A DNA stretch of 64,000 nucleotides, from assembly GCA_958295905.1 (NCBI GenBank), contig OY282382.1, positions 5,576,910 through 5,640,909 on the forward strand, given 5' to 3'. Positions 27,965-36,500 of the stretch are shown one piece after another. Every line of letters begins with the position of its first letter. The first letter of the stretch is position 1. The DNA comes from an uncultured Vicinamibacterales bacterium (lineage in GTDB: Bacteria > Acidobacteriota > Vicinamibacteria > Vicinamibacterales > UBA8438). Below the pieces are notes generated by a model, which was not told the origin of the DNA, did no database searches, and saw only the letters and a program-made list of their open reading frames with translations. The position numbers and the translations under genes were made by a program.

Positions 27965-28723
27965 CTACAGATGGTTGATCTGGCTGGCGAGGGCGGCGGC
28001 GCCGAACCCGTTGTCGATGTTGACCACCGCCACCCCCGTCGCGCAACTGTTCAGCATCGCGAGCAACGCGGCGACGCCCCCGGCGCCGGCGCCGTAGCCC
28101 ACGCTCGTGGGCACCGCGACGACCGGCGCCGCGACCAGCCCGCCGACCACGCTCGCGAGGGCGCCCTCCATGCCCGCGGCCACCACGATGACCCGGGCCT
28201 CCTCCAGACGCGTCCGTGCCGACAGCAGCCGGTGCAGGCCGGCGACCCCGACGTCGTAGAGCCGCTCGACGCGGTTGCCCATGACCGCGGCGGTGACCGC
28301 CGCTTCCTCCGCCACCCGCTGATCGGCGGTGCCGCCCGACACCACGAGGATTGTGCCCCGGCCGGTCGGCTCCGGGTGCGCGGTACGGCTGATGATGCCG
28401 GCTTCCGGGTGGAAGACGGCATCGTTCACGCGTTCGCGGACCGCGTCGAACGCGGCGTCGTCGGTTCGCGTCACCAGCAGGGTCTGGTTCGCCTCGACGA
28501 TCCGGGCCGCGATGTCCGCCACTTGGCCCGGGGTCTTGCCGGCGCCGAAGACGACCTCGGGGAAGCCCTGCCGGATGGCCCGATGGTGATCGATGCGGGC
28601 GAACCCGAGGTCCTCGAACGGCGCGCGCCGCATCGACGCGGCCACTTCCGCCTGGGCCGCGTCCACGTCGAGCGCCCCCCCGCGCACCTGCTCCAGAAGA
28701 GAACGAAGCCTCTCGGGTTCCAT
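27965..28723 (-). CDS. larB: LarB, pyridinium-3,5-biscarboxylate synthase for the nickel-pincer cofactor
   Basis: About 252 residues. The C-terminal PurE/AIR-carboxylase-like domain is clear: GTILVVSGGTADQRVAEEAA, ARVIVVAAGMEGALASVVGG, VPTSVGYGAGAGGVAALLAM, SCATGVAVVNIDNGFGAA. LarB carboxylates and hydrolyses nicotinic acid adenine dinucleotide, the first step of nickel-pincer nucleotide synthesis for lactate racemase-type enzymes. LarC, LarE and LarA are not in this window, so the gene is isolated here. Two in-frame ATGs exist (28735 and 28723). The second is chosen because TATGAT lies 7 nt before it, giving a leaderless start; the first would lie inside that hexamer. Repeat copies flank the gene. 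Confidence 0.92.
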   Translation of the reverse strand: MEPERLRSLLEQVRGGALDVDAAQAEVAASMRRAPFEDLGFARIDHHRAIRQGFPEVVFGAGKTPGQVADIAARIVEANQTLLVTRTDDAAFDAVRERVNDAVFHPEAGIISRTAHPEPTGRGTILVVSGGTADQRVAEEAAVTAAVMGNRVERLYDVGVAGLHRLLSARTRLEEARVIVVAAGMEGALASVVGGLVAAPVVAVPTSVGYGAGAGGVAALLAMLNSCATGVAVVNIDNGFGAAALASQINHL

Positions 28724-28730
28724 GCCTACG

Positions 28731-28736
28731 ATCATA
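28731..28736 (-). promoter_or_regulatory. -10 element TATGAT, leaderless start of larB
   Basis: TATGAT on the minus strand, 7 nt before the ATG at 28723 and overlapping the alternative upstream ATG (28735). This supports the shorter LarB. Confidence 0.5.
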
Positions 28737-28767
28737 CAGACGGCGGCGGGGGGCGGATCGGCAGGGG

Positions 28768-28916
28768 CATCCCACGCTGACTGCGCGTGACGGCCCGCCC
28801 CCGATTCGAGGGGTCGCCACCGTCTTGCCGATCAGCCGGCGCCGCGTGAGACCCACGATTCCGCCCGTCCGGAGCCCCAGGACCCGCCACGATTGGCGGT
28901 GGCGGAGCGTGGGATG
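28768..28916. repeat. Dispersed repeat copy A (149 bp, 11-bp inverted ends)
   Basis: It begins CATCCCACGCT and ends AGCGTGGGATG, perfect inverted ends of 11 bp. It is ~11 bp shorter than copy B by loss of a short segment near the right end (GATTGGCGG versus GATTCCGCCTGCGCACGGCGG). Confidence 0.88.
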
Positions 28917-28938
28917 GTCCTGGGCGGATCGGCAGGAG

Positions 28939-29098
28939 CATCCCACGCTGACTGCGCGTGACGGCCCGCCCCGATTCGAGGGGTCGCCACCGTCTTGCCG
29001 ATCAGCCGGCGCCGCGTGAGACCCACGATTCCGCCCGTCCGGAGCCCCAGGACCCGCCACGATTCCGCCTGCGCACGGCGGTGGCGGAGCGTGGGATG
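28939..29098. repeat. Dispersed repeat copy B (160 bp, 11-bp inverted ends)
   Basis: Same inverted ends as copy A and nearly identical inside. Copies A and B are 22 bp apart and the spacer (GGTCCTGGGCGGATCGGCAG) recurs beside each copy, giving a tandem period of ~171 bp. There is no coding frame. Confidence 0.88.
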
Positions 29099-29146
29099 GT
29101 CCTGGGCGGATCGGCGCCGGCGGTTGCGGTCCGCCGCCGGGACCAC

Positions 29147-29152
29147 TATTCT
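29147..29152 (+). promoter_or_regulatory. -10-like TATTCT before the citrate synthase gene
   Basis: TATTCT is 9 nt before the ATG at 29162, so the transcript would have a leader of only ~2-3 nt. There is no Shine-Dalgarno. Confidence 0.45.
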
Positions 29153-29161
29153 TCGGGACCC

Positions 29162-30388
29162 ATGACCAGGCAGTCGACGGCGGCGGGGCTCGACGAGGTC
29201 GTCGCGGCCACGTCGCGGATCTGTTATCTCGACGGGCAGCGCGGCGTGCTGGCCTATTGCGGGCACGACATCCACGACCTCGCGCGCCACGCGACCTTCG
29301 AGGAGGTGTGCCACCTGCTCTGGCGCCGGCGGCTGCCGACCCGGGCCGAGCTCGGCGATCTGCAGACCGATCTGGCGCGGCACCGCGCCCTCCCGGAACC
29401 GGTGATCCGCCTGCTGCGGGCGCTGCCGCCCGGAGATCTCATGGATGCGGTGCGCACCGGGGTGTCGGCGCTGGCGCATCACGATCCGGATGCCGGGGGG
29501 GACGATTCGGCCGCGGCGTCGCGGCGCAAGGCGGTGCGGCTGACGGCCCAGATCGGCACGCTGGTGGCGACGCTGGGAAGACTGGCCGCGGGGGGCGCGC
29601 CGATGACGCCGGATCCGGCGCTGGGGCACGCCGCCAACTTCCTGTATCTCCTCACCGGAGACCGTCCGGGCGCGCTCGCCGCGCGCGCGTTCGACGTGGG
29701 GTTGATCCTCCACGCCGACCACGAGCTGAACGCGTCGACGTTCGCCGCGCGGGTGGCCGCGGCGACCCTCACCGACCTGCACTCGACCATCGTGGCGGGG
29801 GTCGCGGCGTTGAAGGGACCCCTGCACGGCGGGGCGAACGCCGCCGTCATGCGGATGCTGACGGCGGTCGGCGACGATGCCGACGACCGGCGGGTCGAGG
29901 ACGTCATCCGCGGCATGCTCGCCGACAAGCGGCGGGTGCCCGGCTTCGGCCATCGGGTCTATCGCACCGAGGATCCCCGCGCGACCCATCTGCGCCGGAT
30001 GTCGCGGGACCTCGGCGAGCAGACGGGACGGCCCCGCTGGTTCGCGATCTCCGAACGCATCGAGAAGCTGATGAAGGCGGAGACCGGGATCGACGCGAAC
30101 GTCGACTTCTATTCCGCGTCCACCTACCACGTGCTCGGGATCCCGATCGATCTGTTCACGCCCATCTTCGTGGTGAGCCGGGTGGCGGGCTGGACCGCGC
30201 ACGTGCTGGAGCAGTACGCGAACAACCGCCTGATCCGGCCGCGGGCGGAGTACGTGGGGCCCGAATACCCGCAGGCGTTCGTGCCGCTGGCCGATCGGCA
30301 GGCGCCCTCGGCGCAGGCGTTTGCGCCGGGGAACGGCGGACGCCGCGAAACCGGCGCCGACTCCCGCTGGGAGGTGCCGACTCCCTGA
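29162..30388 (+). CDS. Citrate synthase (or 2-methylcitrate synthase)
   Basis: 408 residues, the size of the short citrate/methylcitrate synthases. N-terminal region: ATSRICYLDGQRGVLAYCGHDI (typical of this class). Catalytic residues are visible in GPLHGGANAAVMRM (His), VPGFGHRVYRTEDPR (His) and ANVDFYSASTYHVLGIP (Asp). It condenses acetyl-CoA (or propionyl-CoA) with oxaloacetate in the cytoplasm. Substrate choice cannot be read from sequence alone, and no prpBD-type genes are near. The last ~40 residues (APSAQAFAPGNGGRRETGADS) are low-complexity. The coding start follows directly on repeat copy B, whose downstream spacer includes its promoter region. Confidence 0.92.
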   Translation: MTRQSTAAGLDEVVAATSRICYLDGQRGVLAYCGHDIHDLARHATFEEVCHLLWRRRLPTRAELGDLQTDLARHRALPEPVIRLLRALPPGDLMDAVRTGVSALAHHDPDAGGDDSAAASRRKAVRLTAQIGTLVATLGRLAAGGAPMTPDPALGHAANFLYLLTGDRPGALAARAFDVGLILHADHELNASTFAARVAAATLTDLHSTIVAGVAALKGPLHGGANAAVMRMLTAVGDDADDRRVEDVIRGMLADKRRVPGFGHRVYRTEDPRATHLRRMSRDLGEQTGRPRWFAISERIEKLMKAETGIDANVDFYSASTYHVLGIPIDLFTPIFVVSRVAGWTAHVLEQYANNRLIRPRAEYVGPEYPQAFVPLADRQAPSAQAFAPGNGGRRETGADSRWEVPTP

Positions 30389-30480
30389 ACCGCCCGCGGC
30401 GAACCCCGCGCCGCCCCGAGAGCGGCGCGGCCGCCAGCGGGCGGAGGAGCGCCCGCGGGCGAAGAGCGCCCGTGCCCGAC

Positions 30481-30662
30481 GGGTGCACGTCAAGTAAAGT
30501 GAGACGGTGCCGTTGGGGGTATCCGGCGCGGGCGGCCCCGAGGCGCCCCATCGTGTCGAAGCTCGAAAGGCCCGTTCGGAGGGCATCCAGGCCGGGAACG
30601 GGATCGGAATCGCCAATCTGGCAGCGACAGGGCGGCCGTCTCACAAATCTGACGTGCACCCC
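30481..30662. mobile_element. 182-bp MITE sharing the ends of the ISKra4 element
   Basis: The right end, read inward, is GGGGTGCACGTCAGATTTGT, identical to the IS end. The left end is GGGTGCACGTCAAGTAAAGT, a diverged copy. GAGACGG follows both ends inside. The element has no transposase frame and could be mobilised in trans by the IS at 25510-27389. To the right it abuts AGCGTGGGATGCTCC, part of the dispersed repeat family. Confidence 0.82.
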
Positions 30663-30698
30663 AGCGTGGGATGCTCCTGCGAAACGCCCCCGGTCCTG

Positions 30699-30704
30699 TA
30701 GTAT
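30699..30704 (+). promoter_or_regulatory. -10-like TAGTAT before the PQQ-propeller operon
   Basis: TAGTAT lies 78 nt before the ATG of the first propeller gene, just downstream of a repeat fragment. It is the only good hexamer in the gap. There is no obvious -35. Confidence 0.3.
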
Positions 30705-30782
30705 CATTTCTTGTTTTCAGGCTGCCATGAGCGGCTCGGCGCATCGAGAAACGAAATCCATACTTCAGTGAGGGTTGACGGG

Positions 30783-32999
30783 ATGAACACGGCTGCACAC
30801 GGCACTGCGCAGGGCGTAGCCGCGGCGCTCGTCGTCGGACTGCTGGCGGGGCTGACGAGCGGCCCGGCCGCGGCCAACGACTGGCCGAGCTGGCGCGGGC
30901 GCGCCCAGACGGGCGCCTCGGACGAGACCGGCCTGGTGTCGAGCTGGTCGCCCGAGGGCGAGAACCTCATCTGGTTCGACCGCTGGGTCGGACGCTCGAC
31001 CCCGGCCGTCTTCGACGGTCGGGTCTGCGCCAACGGGCGCACCGGCGACGGCGTGGACGAGCAGGAGGTCGTGGCCTGCTGGAACGCCGAGACCGGCGGG
31101 AAGCTCTGGCAGCACGCGTTCAACGTGCTGAACACCACGGTGCCGTTCAACCGGGTCGGCTGGGGCAGTGTGACCGGCGACCCGGAGACCGGGTACCTGT
31201 ACGCCATGAACATCGACGGCCACCTGAACGTGTTCGACCGCGGCGGAGCCATCGTGTGGAGCTGGCGTCTCGCCGAGGAGCTCGGCCGGGCCTCGGGCTA
31301 CGGCGGACGCACGTCGACGCCGCTGGTCGACGAGGACCAGTTGCTGCTCGGCATCATCGGGTCCGGCTGGGGCAACCTGGGCGGTCCGCCCCGGCACCGC
31401 TACTTCGGCTTCGACAAGCTGACCGGCGAGGTGCGGTGGAGCTCGACCCCGGGCGGCAACGTCGCCGACATGAACACGCAGTCGGTCGGCGTGGTCGGGG
31501 TCGTGAACGGCCAGCGCCTGTGGATCGACGGCAATGCCGACGGCCACATCTACGCGCTGAACGCCCGTACCGGGCGGAGGGTCTGGGAGTTCCAACTGAG
31601 CAAGCGCGGCATCAACGTCTCGCCGGTGCTCGCCGGCGACACGGTCTACGCGGCCCACAGCGAGGAGAACATCGACTCGGGCCTCATGGGCCGGGTGGTG
31701 GCGATAGACGCGACCGGCTCGGGGGACGTGACCGCCACCCACGAGCGCTGGCGCGCCGACGAGCTGGCCGTCGGGTTCTCGTCGCCGCTCCTCCACGACG
31801 GGCGGCTCTACGTCATCGACAACTCGGCCAACCTCTTCGCCCTCGACGCCGCGACCGGCGCCGTCGCGTGGGACCACAGCGTCGGCACCGTGGGCAAGGC
31901 ATCGCCGGTGTGGGCCGACGGCAAGCTGTTCGTCACCGAGACCAACGGCAACGTCCGCATCCTCGAGCCGGGCCCCGACGGGGCGAGAGAGCTCGACCAC
32001 GACGAGCTGCAGGTCGAGGACGGCCGCTACGCCGAGATCTACGGCTCGTTCGCGGTGGGCTACGGGCGGCTTTACGTGACCGCCGAGTCCGGCATCTACG
32101 CGATCGGCGATCCCGACGCGCCGTTCGCCATGACCCCGGGGACCGCCCCCGAGGGCGGCGCCGAAGCCGCGCCCACGGGGACCGCGGCCAGTCTGCAGGT
32201 GGTGCCGGCCGAGGTGATCGCGTCGGCCGGCGACACCGTCGAGTTCCGCGTGCGCGCCTACGACGAGAACGGCCGGTTCCTGGGCGCCCGCGACGCGGCC
32301 TGGTCGGTCGACGGCCTCGCGGGGGCGGGCATCTCCGGCGACGGCGTGCTCGCCACCGACGCCCGCGCCGCGAACCAGGCGGGCACGGTGACCGCCACGT
32401 CCGGCGGCCTGAGCGCGGCGGCCCAGGTGCGGGCCTACGCCCCCCTGCCGTGGTCCGAGAACTTCGAGAGCGGACGTCCGCCGTACTGGATCGGCGGCGG
32501 GGCCAGCCTCGCCGTCGAGGACCTGGGCGGCAACCAGGTGTTCCGGAAGGGCGCCTCGCGCACCGGCATCCACCGCCACGCCACCTACATGGGCCCGACG
32601 GACATGGCCGGCTACACGGTGCAGGCCGACGTCATGGCGGCGCAGTGGCGGCGGCGGCGTCCGGACATCGGCCTCATCAACAGCGGCTACACCATGGACC
32701 TGCAGGGCAACCGGCAGAAGATCCAGATCCAGTCCTGGGCGGCCGAGCTGCGGATCCGGGAAGAGGTGGACTTTCCATGGGAACCGGACACCTGGTACCG
32801 CCTGAAGCTGCGGGTCGACGTGGACGGCGGCCGGGGGCTGGTGCGCGGGAAGGTCTGGCCCCGCGGCGAGGCCGAGCCCGCCGACTGGACGATCACCGCC
32901 GAGGACCCGATTCCGAACCGCAACGGCAGTCCCGGCATCATCGGCTACTCGCCGATCGACATCTACTTCGACAACGTCAGTGTGGTGGAGAACCAATGA
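30783..32999 (+). CDS. Secreted PQQ-type beta-propeller protein with Ig-like and concanavalin-like C-terminus
   Basis: 738 residues. A signal peptide (LVVGLLAGLTSGPAAA) is followed by a PQQ/quinoprotein-like propeller to ~residue 450 with repeats such as GRRVWEFQLSKRG, LFALDAATGAVAWDHSVGTV and LFVTETNGNVRILEPG. After a linker comes a Big/Ig-like domain (VVPAEVIASAGDTVEFRVRAYDENG). The last ~170 residues look like a jelly-roll (LPWSENFESGRPPYWIGGG, TYMGPTDMAGYTVQADV, YSPIDIYFDNVSVVE). It is likely periplasmic. No PQQ-enzyme active-site residues are clear, so a catalytic role is unproven. It overlaps the next gene by ATGA, indicating translational coupling. Confidence 0.85.
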   Translation: MNTAAHGTAQGVAAALVVGLLAGLTSGPAAANDWPSWRGRAQTGASDETGLVSSWSPEGENLIWFDRWVGRSTPAVFDGRVCANGRTGDGVDEQEVVACWNAETGGKLWQHAFNVLNTTVPFNRVGWGSVTGDPETGYLYAMNIDGHLNVFDRGGAIVWSWRLAEELGRASGYGGRTSTPLVDEDQLLLGIIGSGWGNLGGPPRHRYFGFDKLTGEVRWSSTPGGNVADMNTQSVGVVGVVNGQRLWIDGNADGHIYALNARTGRRVWEFQLSKRGINVSPVLAGDTVYAAHSEENIDSGLMGRVVAIDATGSGDVTATHERWRADELAVGFSSPLLHDGRLYVIDNSANLFALDAATGAVAWDHSVGTVGKASPVWADGKLFVTETNGNVRILEPGPDGARELDHDELQVEDGRYAEIYGSFAVGYGRLYVTAESGIYAIGDPDAPFAMTPGTAPEGGAEAAPTGTAASLQVVPAEVIASAGDTVEFRVRAYDENGRFLGARDAAWSVDGLAGAGISGDGVLATDARAANQAGTVTATSGGLSAAAQVRAYAPLPWSENFESGRPPYWIGGGASLAVEDLGGNQVFRKGASRTGIHRHATYMGPTDMAGYTVQADVMAAQWRRRRPDIGLINSGYTMDLQGNRQKIQIQSWAAELRIREEVDFPWEPDTWYRLKLRVDVDGGRGLVRGKVWPRGEAEPADWTITAEDPIPNRNGSPGIIGYSPIDIYFDNVSVVENQ

Positions 33000-34459
33000 C
33001 TCGACACGGTGCAACGTATCTCCTGGCGGCCGCCCTCGCCGTCGCGGCGACCGCGGGCCGGGCGGGGGCCCAGAACGAAGTGGCAATGTTCGGGAACACC
33101 CCGTCCCGCAACATGGTGTCCGGCGAGACCGGCGTGCCCGACAGCTGGGACCCGCGGTCGGGCGAGAACATCCTGTGGACGCAGCCGGTCGGCTCGCAGG
33201 CCTACGGCGGCCCGGTGGTGGCCAACGGCAAGGTCTACGTCGGCACGAACAACGAGGGGGTGCGGAACCCCGCCTACCAGGACGACATGGGCGTGGTGAT
33301 GGCGTTCGACGCCATGACCGGCGAGTTCGTCTGGCAGGTGGTGCACGACAAGCTGTCGGCGGGGCGGGTCAACGACTGGCCGCTGCAGGGCGTCTGCTCG
33401 ACCGCGTACGTCGACGGCGACCGCGTCTGGTACGTCTCGAACCAGGCGCACGTGATCTGCCTCGACGCCAACGGGCTCGCGAACGGCAACGACGGTCCGT
33501 TCACCGGCGAGCCGGGCGCCGGACCGACCGACGGCGACATCATCTGGTCGTACGACATGATCGGCGAACTCGACGTGTTCCCGCACAACCTCGCCACCGG
33601 ATCGCCGCTCGTCGTCGGCGACGTGCTCTACACGGTGACCAGCAACGGCGTCGACGAGGGCCACGTCAACATCCCCTCGCCGTTCTCCCCCCACGTCATC
33701 GCCCTCGACAAGAACACCGGCGAACTGCTGTGGGAGAACACCGACGTCGGCGAGGGAGTGCTGCACGGAAGCTGGACCAACCCCGCCTACGGGGTCATCG
33801 ACGGGCGCGCGCAGCTCATCGTCGCGGGCGGCGACGGCGTCGTCTACAGCCTCGACCCCGCCACCGGCGGGCAGCTCTGGCGGTTCGACGGCAACCCGAG
33901 GGACTCGGAGTGGATTCTCGGCGGGCGCGGCACCCGCAACAACATCCTCGCCACGCCGGTGATCTGGGAGGACAAGGTCTACGTCGGGGTCGGCCAGGAC
34001 CCCGAGCACGGCGAGGCCCCCGGCCACTTCTACGCCATCGACGCCACCGGCTCGGGCGACGTCACCGACACCCACAAGGTGTGGAGCCGGGACGGCGACG
34101 ACTTCTACCGCACCATGTCGACGGCGGCCATCGCCGACGGCGTCCTGTACATATCGAGCCTGTCGGGGTTCCTCCACGCCCTCGACCCCGACACCGGCGA
34201 GCACCACTGGACTTACGACACCTTCGCGGCTGTCTGGGGCTCGCCGTTCGTGGCCGACGGCAAGGTGTTCCTCGGCGACGAGGACGGCGACATCGCGGTG
34301 CTGCGGGCGGGCACCGAGATGGAGCTGCTGGGCGAGATCAACATGGGCGCCTCCGTCTACAGCACCCCGGTGGTGCGCGACGGCGTCATGTACCTGCTGA
34401 CCCGCAACCGCCTCTGGGCGGTGCAGGCGGGGGCGCAGTCGGAGCCTTTCGGGCGCTGA
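32996..34459 (+). CDS. Secreted PQQ-like beta-propeller protein
   Basis: 487 residues. It has a signal peptide (YLLAAALAVAATAGRAGAQ) and then eight or so quinoprotein-like blades, for example TGEFVWQVVHDKLSAG, LDKNTGELLWENTDVGEG, LDPATGGQLWRFDGNP and LDPDTGEHHWTYDTFA. The start ATG overlaps the stop of the upstream gene (ATGA), so the pair is one operon and the two proteins probably form a complex or act on the same substrate. It lacks the extra domains of its partner. Function unknown; many acidobacterial genomes carry such pairs. Confidence 0.87.
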   Translation: MTRHGATYLLAAALAVAATAGRAGAQNEVAMFGNTPSRNMVSGETGVPDSWDPRSGENILWTQPVGSQAYGGPVVANGKVYVGTNNEGVRNPAYQDDMGVVMAFDAMTGEFVWQVVHDKLSAGRVNDWPLQGVCSTAYVDGDRVWYVSNQAHVICLDANGLANGNDGPFTGEPGAGPTDGDIIWSYDMIGELDVFPHNLATGSPLVVGDVLYTVTSNGVDEGHVNIPSPFSPHVIALDKNTGELLWENTDVGEGVLHGSWTNPAYGVIDGRAQLIVAGGDGVVYSLDPATGGQLWRFDGNPRDSEWILGGRGTRNNILATPVIWEDKVYVGVGQDPEHGEAPGHFYAIDATGSGDVTDTHKVWSRDGDDFYRTMSTAAIADGVLYISSLSGFLHALDPDTGEHHWTYDTFAAVWGSPFVADGKVFLGDEDGDIAVLRAGTEMELLGEINMGASVYSTPVVRDGVMYLLTRNRLWAVQAGAQSEPFGR

Positions 34460-34886
34460 CGAGGCGAACCGCCGGCGGAAGAAGAGACTGCGGGCGCCCT
34501 GCCAACGCCGACTCCGCGGCGGTGGGGCACCCGATTCGCGTACGACGACAAGAGGAGCGGTGACGGCCGTAAGGACGTTGGCGGAATGACCTTGCCGTGT
34601 GTGGCCAAACGCGCGATGCGCAACGGCAAGCCAAGCCGCCGGCGATGTGCGGACCGGAAGTCTGCGCCGTCGGGAACGGCGCAGACTCCTGGGCAGGGTC
34701 GGTTGCGGCGGCGGCACCGCAAAGCGGCGGAACCTCAGGCGAAATGCCGGGTCTAGATTCCTTGAGCGGCCGGGATCTTTACAGTTGAGTCAAGTTTTTG
34801 ATCGTGTTTTGTTCGCTGCCATGGGAGCGACCTCGGCATCGGCGGCTGCGCAGACCCATGTTTCGTCGATCTGAGGTGGAGCCTCG
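34460..34886. other. Gap with a dispersed hairpin repeat, no gene seen
   Basis: A convergent intergenic region of ~430 bp. It contains the hairpin described at 34660 and repeat-like sequence (CGGCAAGCCAAGCCGCC at 34625). The remainder has no credible frame. Confidence 0.5.
34660..34686. repeat. Perfect 11-bp hairpin, member of a dispersed repeat
   Basis: GTCTGCGCCGT (34660-34670) pairs perfectly with ACGGCGCAGAC (34676-34686) over a 5-nt loop. The same arrangement with one mismatch lies at 17633-17657, preceded in both places by a CGGCAAGCC-AGCCGC sequence. It could also act as a bidirectional terminator between convergent genes. Confidence 0.7.
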
Positions 34887-35885
34887 CTAGTCCTGCCGGC
34901 CTTCCTGCTCGGCCGCGGCCCGGGCCTCCTCCGCGCGCGCGCCGGCGAGGATGTTGGTCAGGCCGTAGTTCCCTTCGTGGCAGGCGTGCTCGAAGATCGG
35001 CCCGCGCGTCCGCTGCATCGGCATCTCCGCCGTCCAGGGACGGGCCCAGGTCGCCGCGTCCTCCACCGTGAACGTATACAGGATGGAGTCGTCGGCCACC
35101 CGCGTGAACCGCTCGATCACGCGCATCCGGTCGCTCGACCCGCGGAACGGGTTCTTGCCGTTGATGTTGGTGGTCTCGACGACCAGGGTGTCGCCCTCCC
35201 ACCGGCCGCGCGGCAGCCCCATCCACTGCCGGGTCGCTTCCGGCGGCTGGGGCCGCGTGTCCAGGGGAATGATGCGCGCGTCGTGGATCATCTCGATCAG
35301 GATCATCACGTGGTCGCGGCCCTGCACGATGTGGAAGTTGGCGTTGTAGCCCGCGTTCAGCATGGGCGGTCCGGCGCTGCCCGTGATGATGCAGCGGGCG
35401 CCCAGCGACAGGTTCTCGGCCGCGTCGTACCGGCCGCCCCGCGCCTCGCGCTCGGCCCGGCGTTCGGCCGCGCGCCGCACGCCCTCGGCCGTCCGTTCGG
35501 GCAGCCTCCCGTCCGGAGGATCGACGATCAGCGAAGTGCGCAGGTTCGAGGCCATCGTCGACTGACTGCGGTCGAGCCCGAACTGCGTGAAGTCGTAGTG
35601 CACGTCGGGAATCGTGCCCGGCGTGGTCTGCGACGATTCGCGGCGCGCCCTGCCGTCGCGGATGGCCGCCGCCTCCTCCTCGGTGTAGAACGCCTTGTCC
35701 ACGTCTTCGGGCCGCTCCAGCGGCGTATAGGTCTGGTTCGTCCAGAACCCCTGAAGGTCGGGGTGACCGTACTCCGTGCGCGGAGCGACGTAGCCGCCCT
35801 GCGCGGCGACCGGGCCGGCGGAGAAGACGACGACCGCCGCGGCGGCGGCCGAGACACCGATCGAGACGAGGCATGGTCGAGTCAC
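34887..35885 (-). CDS. Secreted acidobacterial protein of unknown function, paralogue of 6826-7806
   Basis: 332 residues from GTG 35885. It has a signal peptide (LVSIGVSAAAAAVVVFSAGPVAAQ), then APRTEYGHPDLQGFWTNQTYTPLERP. The same motif order as its paralogue is seen: LIVDPPDGRLP, ARCIITG, MILIEMIHDARIIPLD, RWEGDTLVVETTNING, RVIERFTRVADDSILYTFTVED, FEHACHEGNYGLTN. I do not know the activity. The GTG at 35885 is preferred over GTG 35903 because AGGGGGA lies at a good distance before it. A TATAAC -10-like hexamer is ~65 nt upstream. Confidence 0.83.
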   Translation of the reverse strand: MTRPCLVSIGVSAAAAAVVVFSAGPVAAQGGYVAPRTEYGHPDLQGFWTNQTYTPLERPEDVDKAFYTEEEAAAIRDGRARRESSQTTPGTIPDVHYDFTQFGLDRSQSTMASNLRTSLIVDPPDGRLPERTAEGVRRAAERRAEREARGGRYDAAENLSLGARCIITGSAGPPMLNAGYNANFHIVQGRDHVMILIEMIHDARIIPLDTRPQPPEATRQWMGLPRGRWEGDTLVVETTNINGKNPFRGSSDRMRVIERFTRVADDSILYTFTVEDAATWARPWTAEMPMQRTRGPIFEHACHEGNYGLTNILAGARAEEARAAAEQEGRQD

Positions 35886-35903
35886 TTGACGTCCCCCTGT
35901 CAC

Positions 35904-36500
35904 CGCATTCGGGGCGGGTAGCCCGCCGCCGGTGCGCGATCACGGCGGTTATACCAGATCCCGGCTGCGCGGCTCCCGTCGGCTGTCAACAGTCGCCCGA
36001 AAGCGCATCCATCTGGACAGATCTTCGACCACAACATGTAGGGGGTCAGGGTTGGGCACCGTCCGATAAAACACCCAGTCTGGACAGGCGTGCGCGGAGC
36101 CGCCGTCCCAGCCGAGAGCCCCGCGAAGCAGGGGCGGAGCGAAAGCGGCGCGCCTCGACGACGGCGAGCACACGCCGAAGCTGTCGGTCGGACGATGCCC
36201 CGGCCACCACAACATCTTGGGGTCGGCGCCGGGCTCGAATCGATCGCTTTCACGCGTTCGGCAACATCGGCCGTCCCGGCCGCGGCGATTCAGGGAACCG
36301 CCGTCTTGCGGCCAGCTCCCGGAGCCCGTGGCGGCAGACCCCGCCGCCATCGACCGGCGATGCATCCCGCCTGACCGCGTTGCGCCTCGGGACCGGCTCT
36401 TGCTCCACCAGTCGCTGACATGCCCCGACAGGCTTCATCCCGACGCCTTGTCAGGCAGGGGCCCGCCGCCGTCGGCGCAACGCGGGGCCACCACGGATCG
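35904..36500. other. ~600-bp gap with no convincing gene
   Basis: It lies between the secreted-protein gene and the end of the M28 peptidase gene. Several open frames exist on both strands, but all are arginine- and proline-rich shadows without recognisable motifs. It may hold decayed coding DNA. Confidence 0.4.

Noticed and set aside
28768..29098. Possible CRISPR array from near-identical units
   Set aside because: Only two units of ~150-160 bp with 22-bp identical spacers; no short palindromic repeats, no variable spacers and no cas genes.
35949..36365. Minus-strand frame in the 600-bp gap before the M28 gene
   Set aside because: No signal peptide, domain motif or ribosome binding site; not supported.
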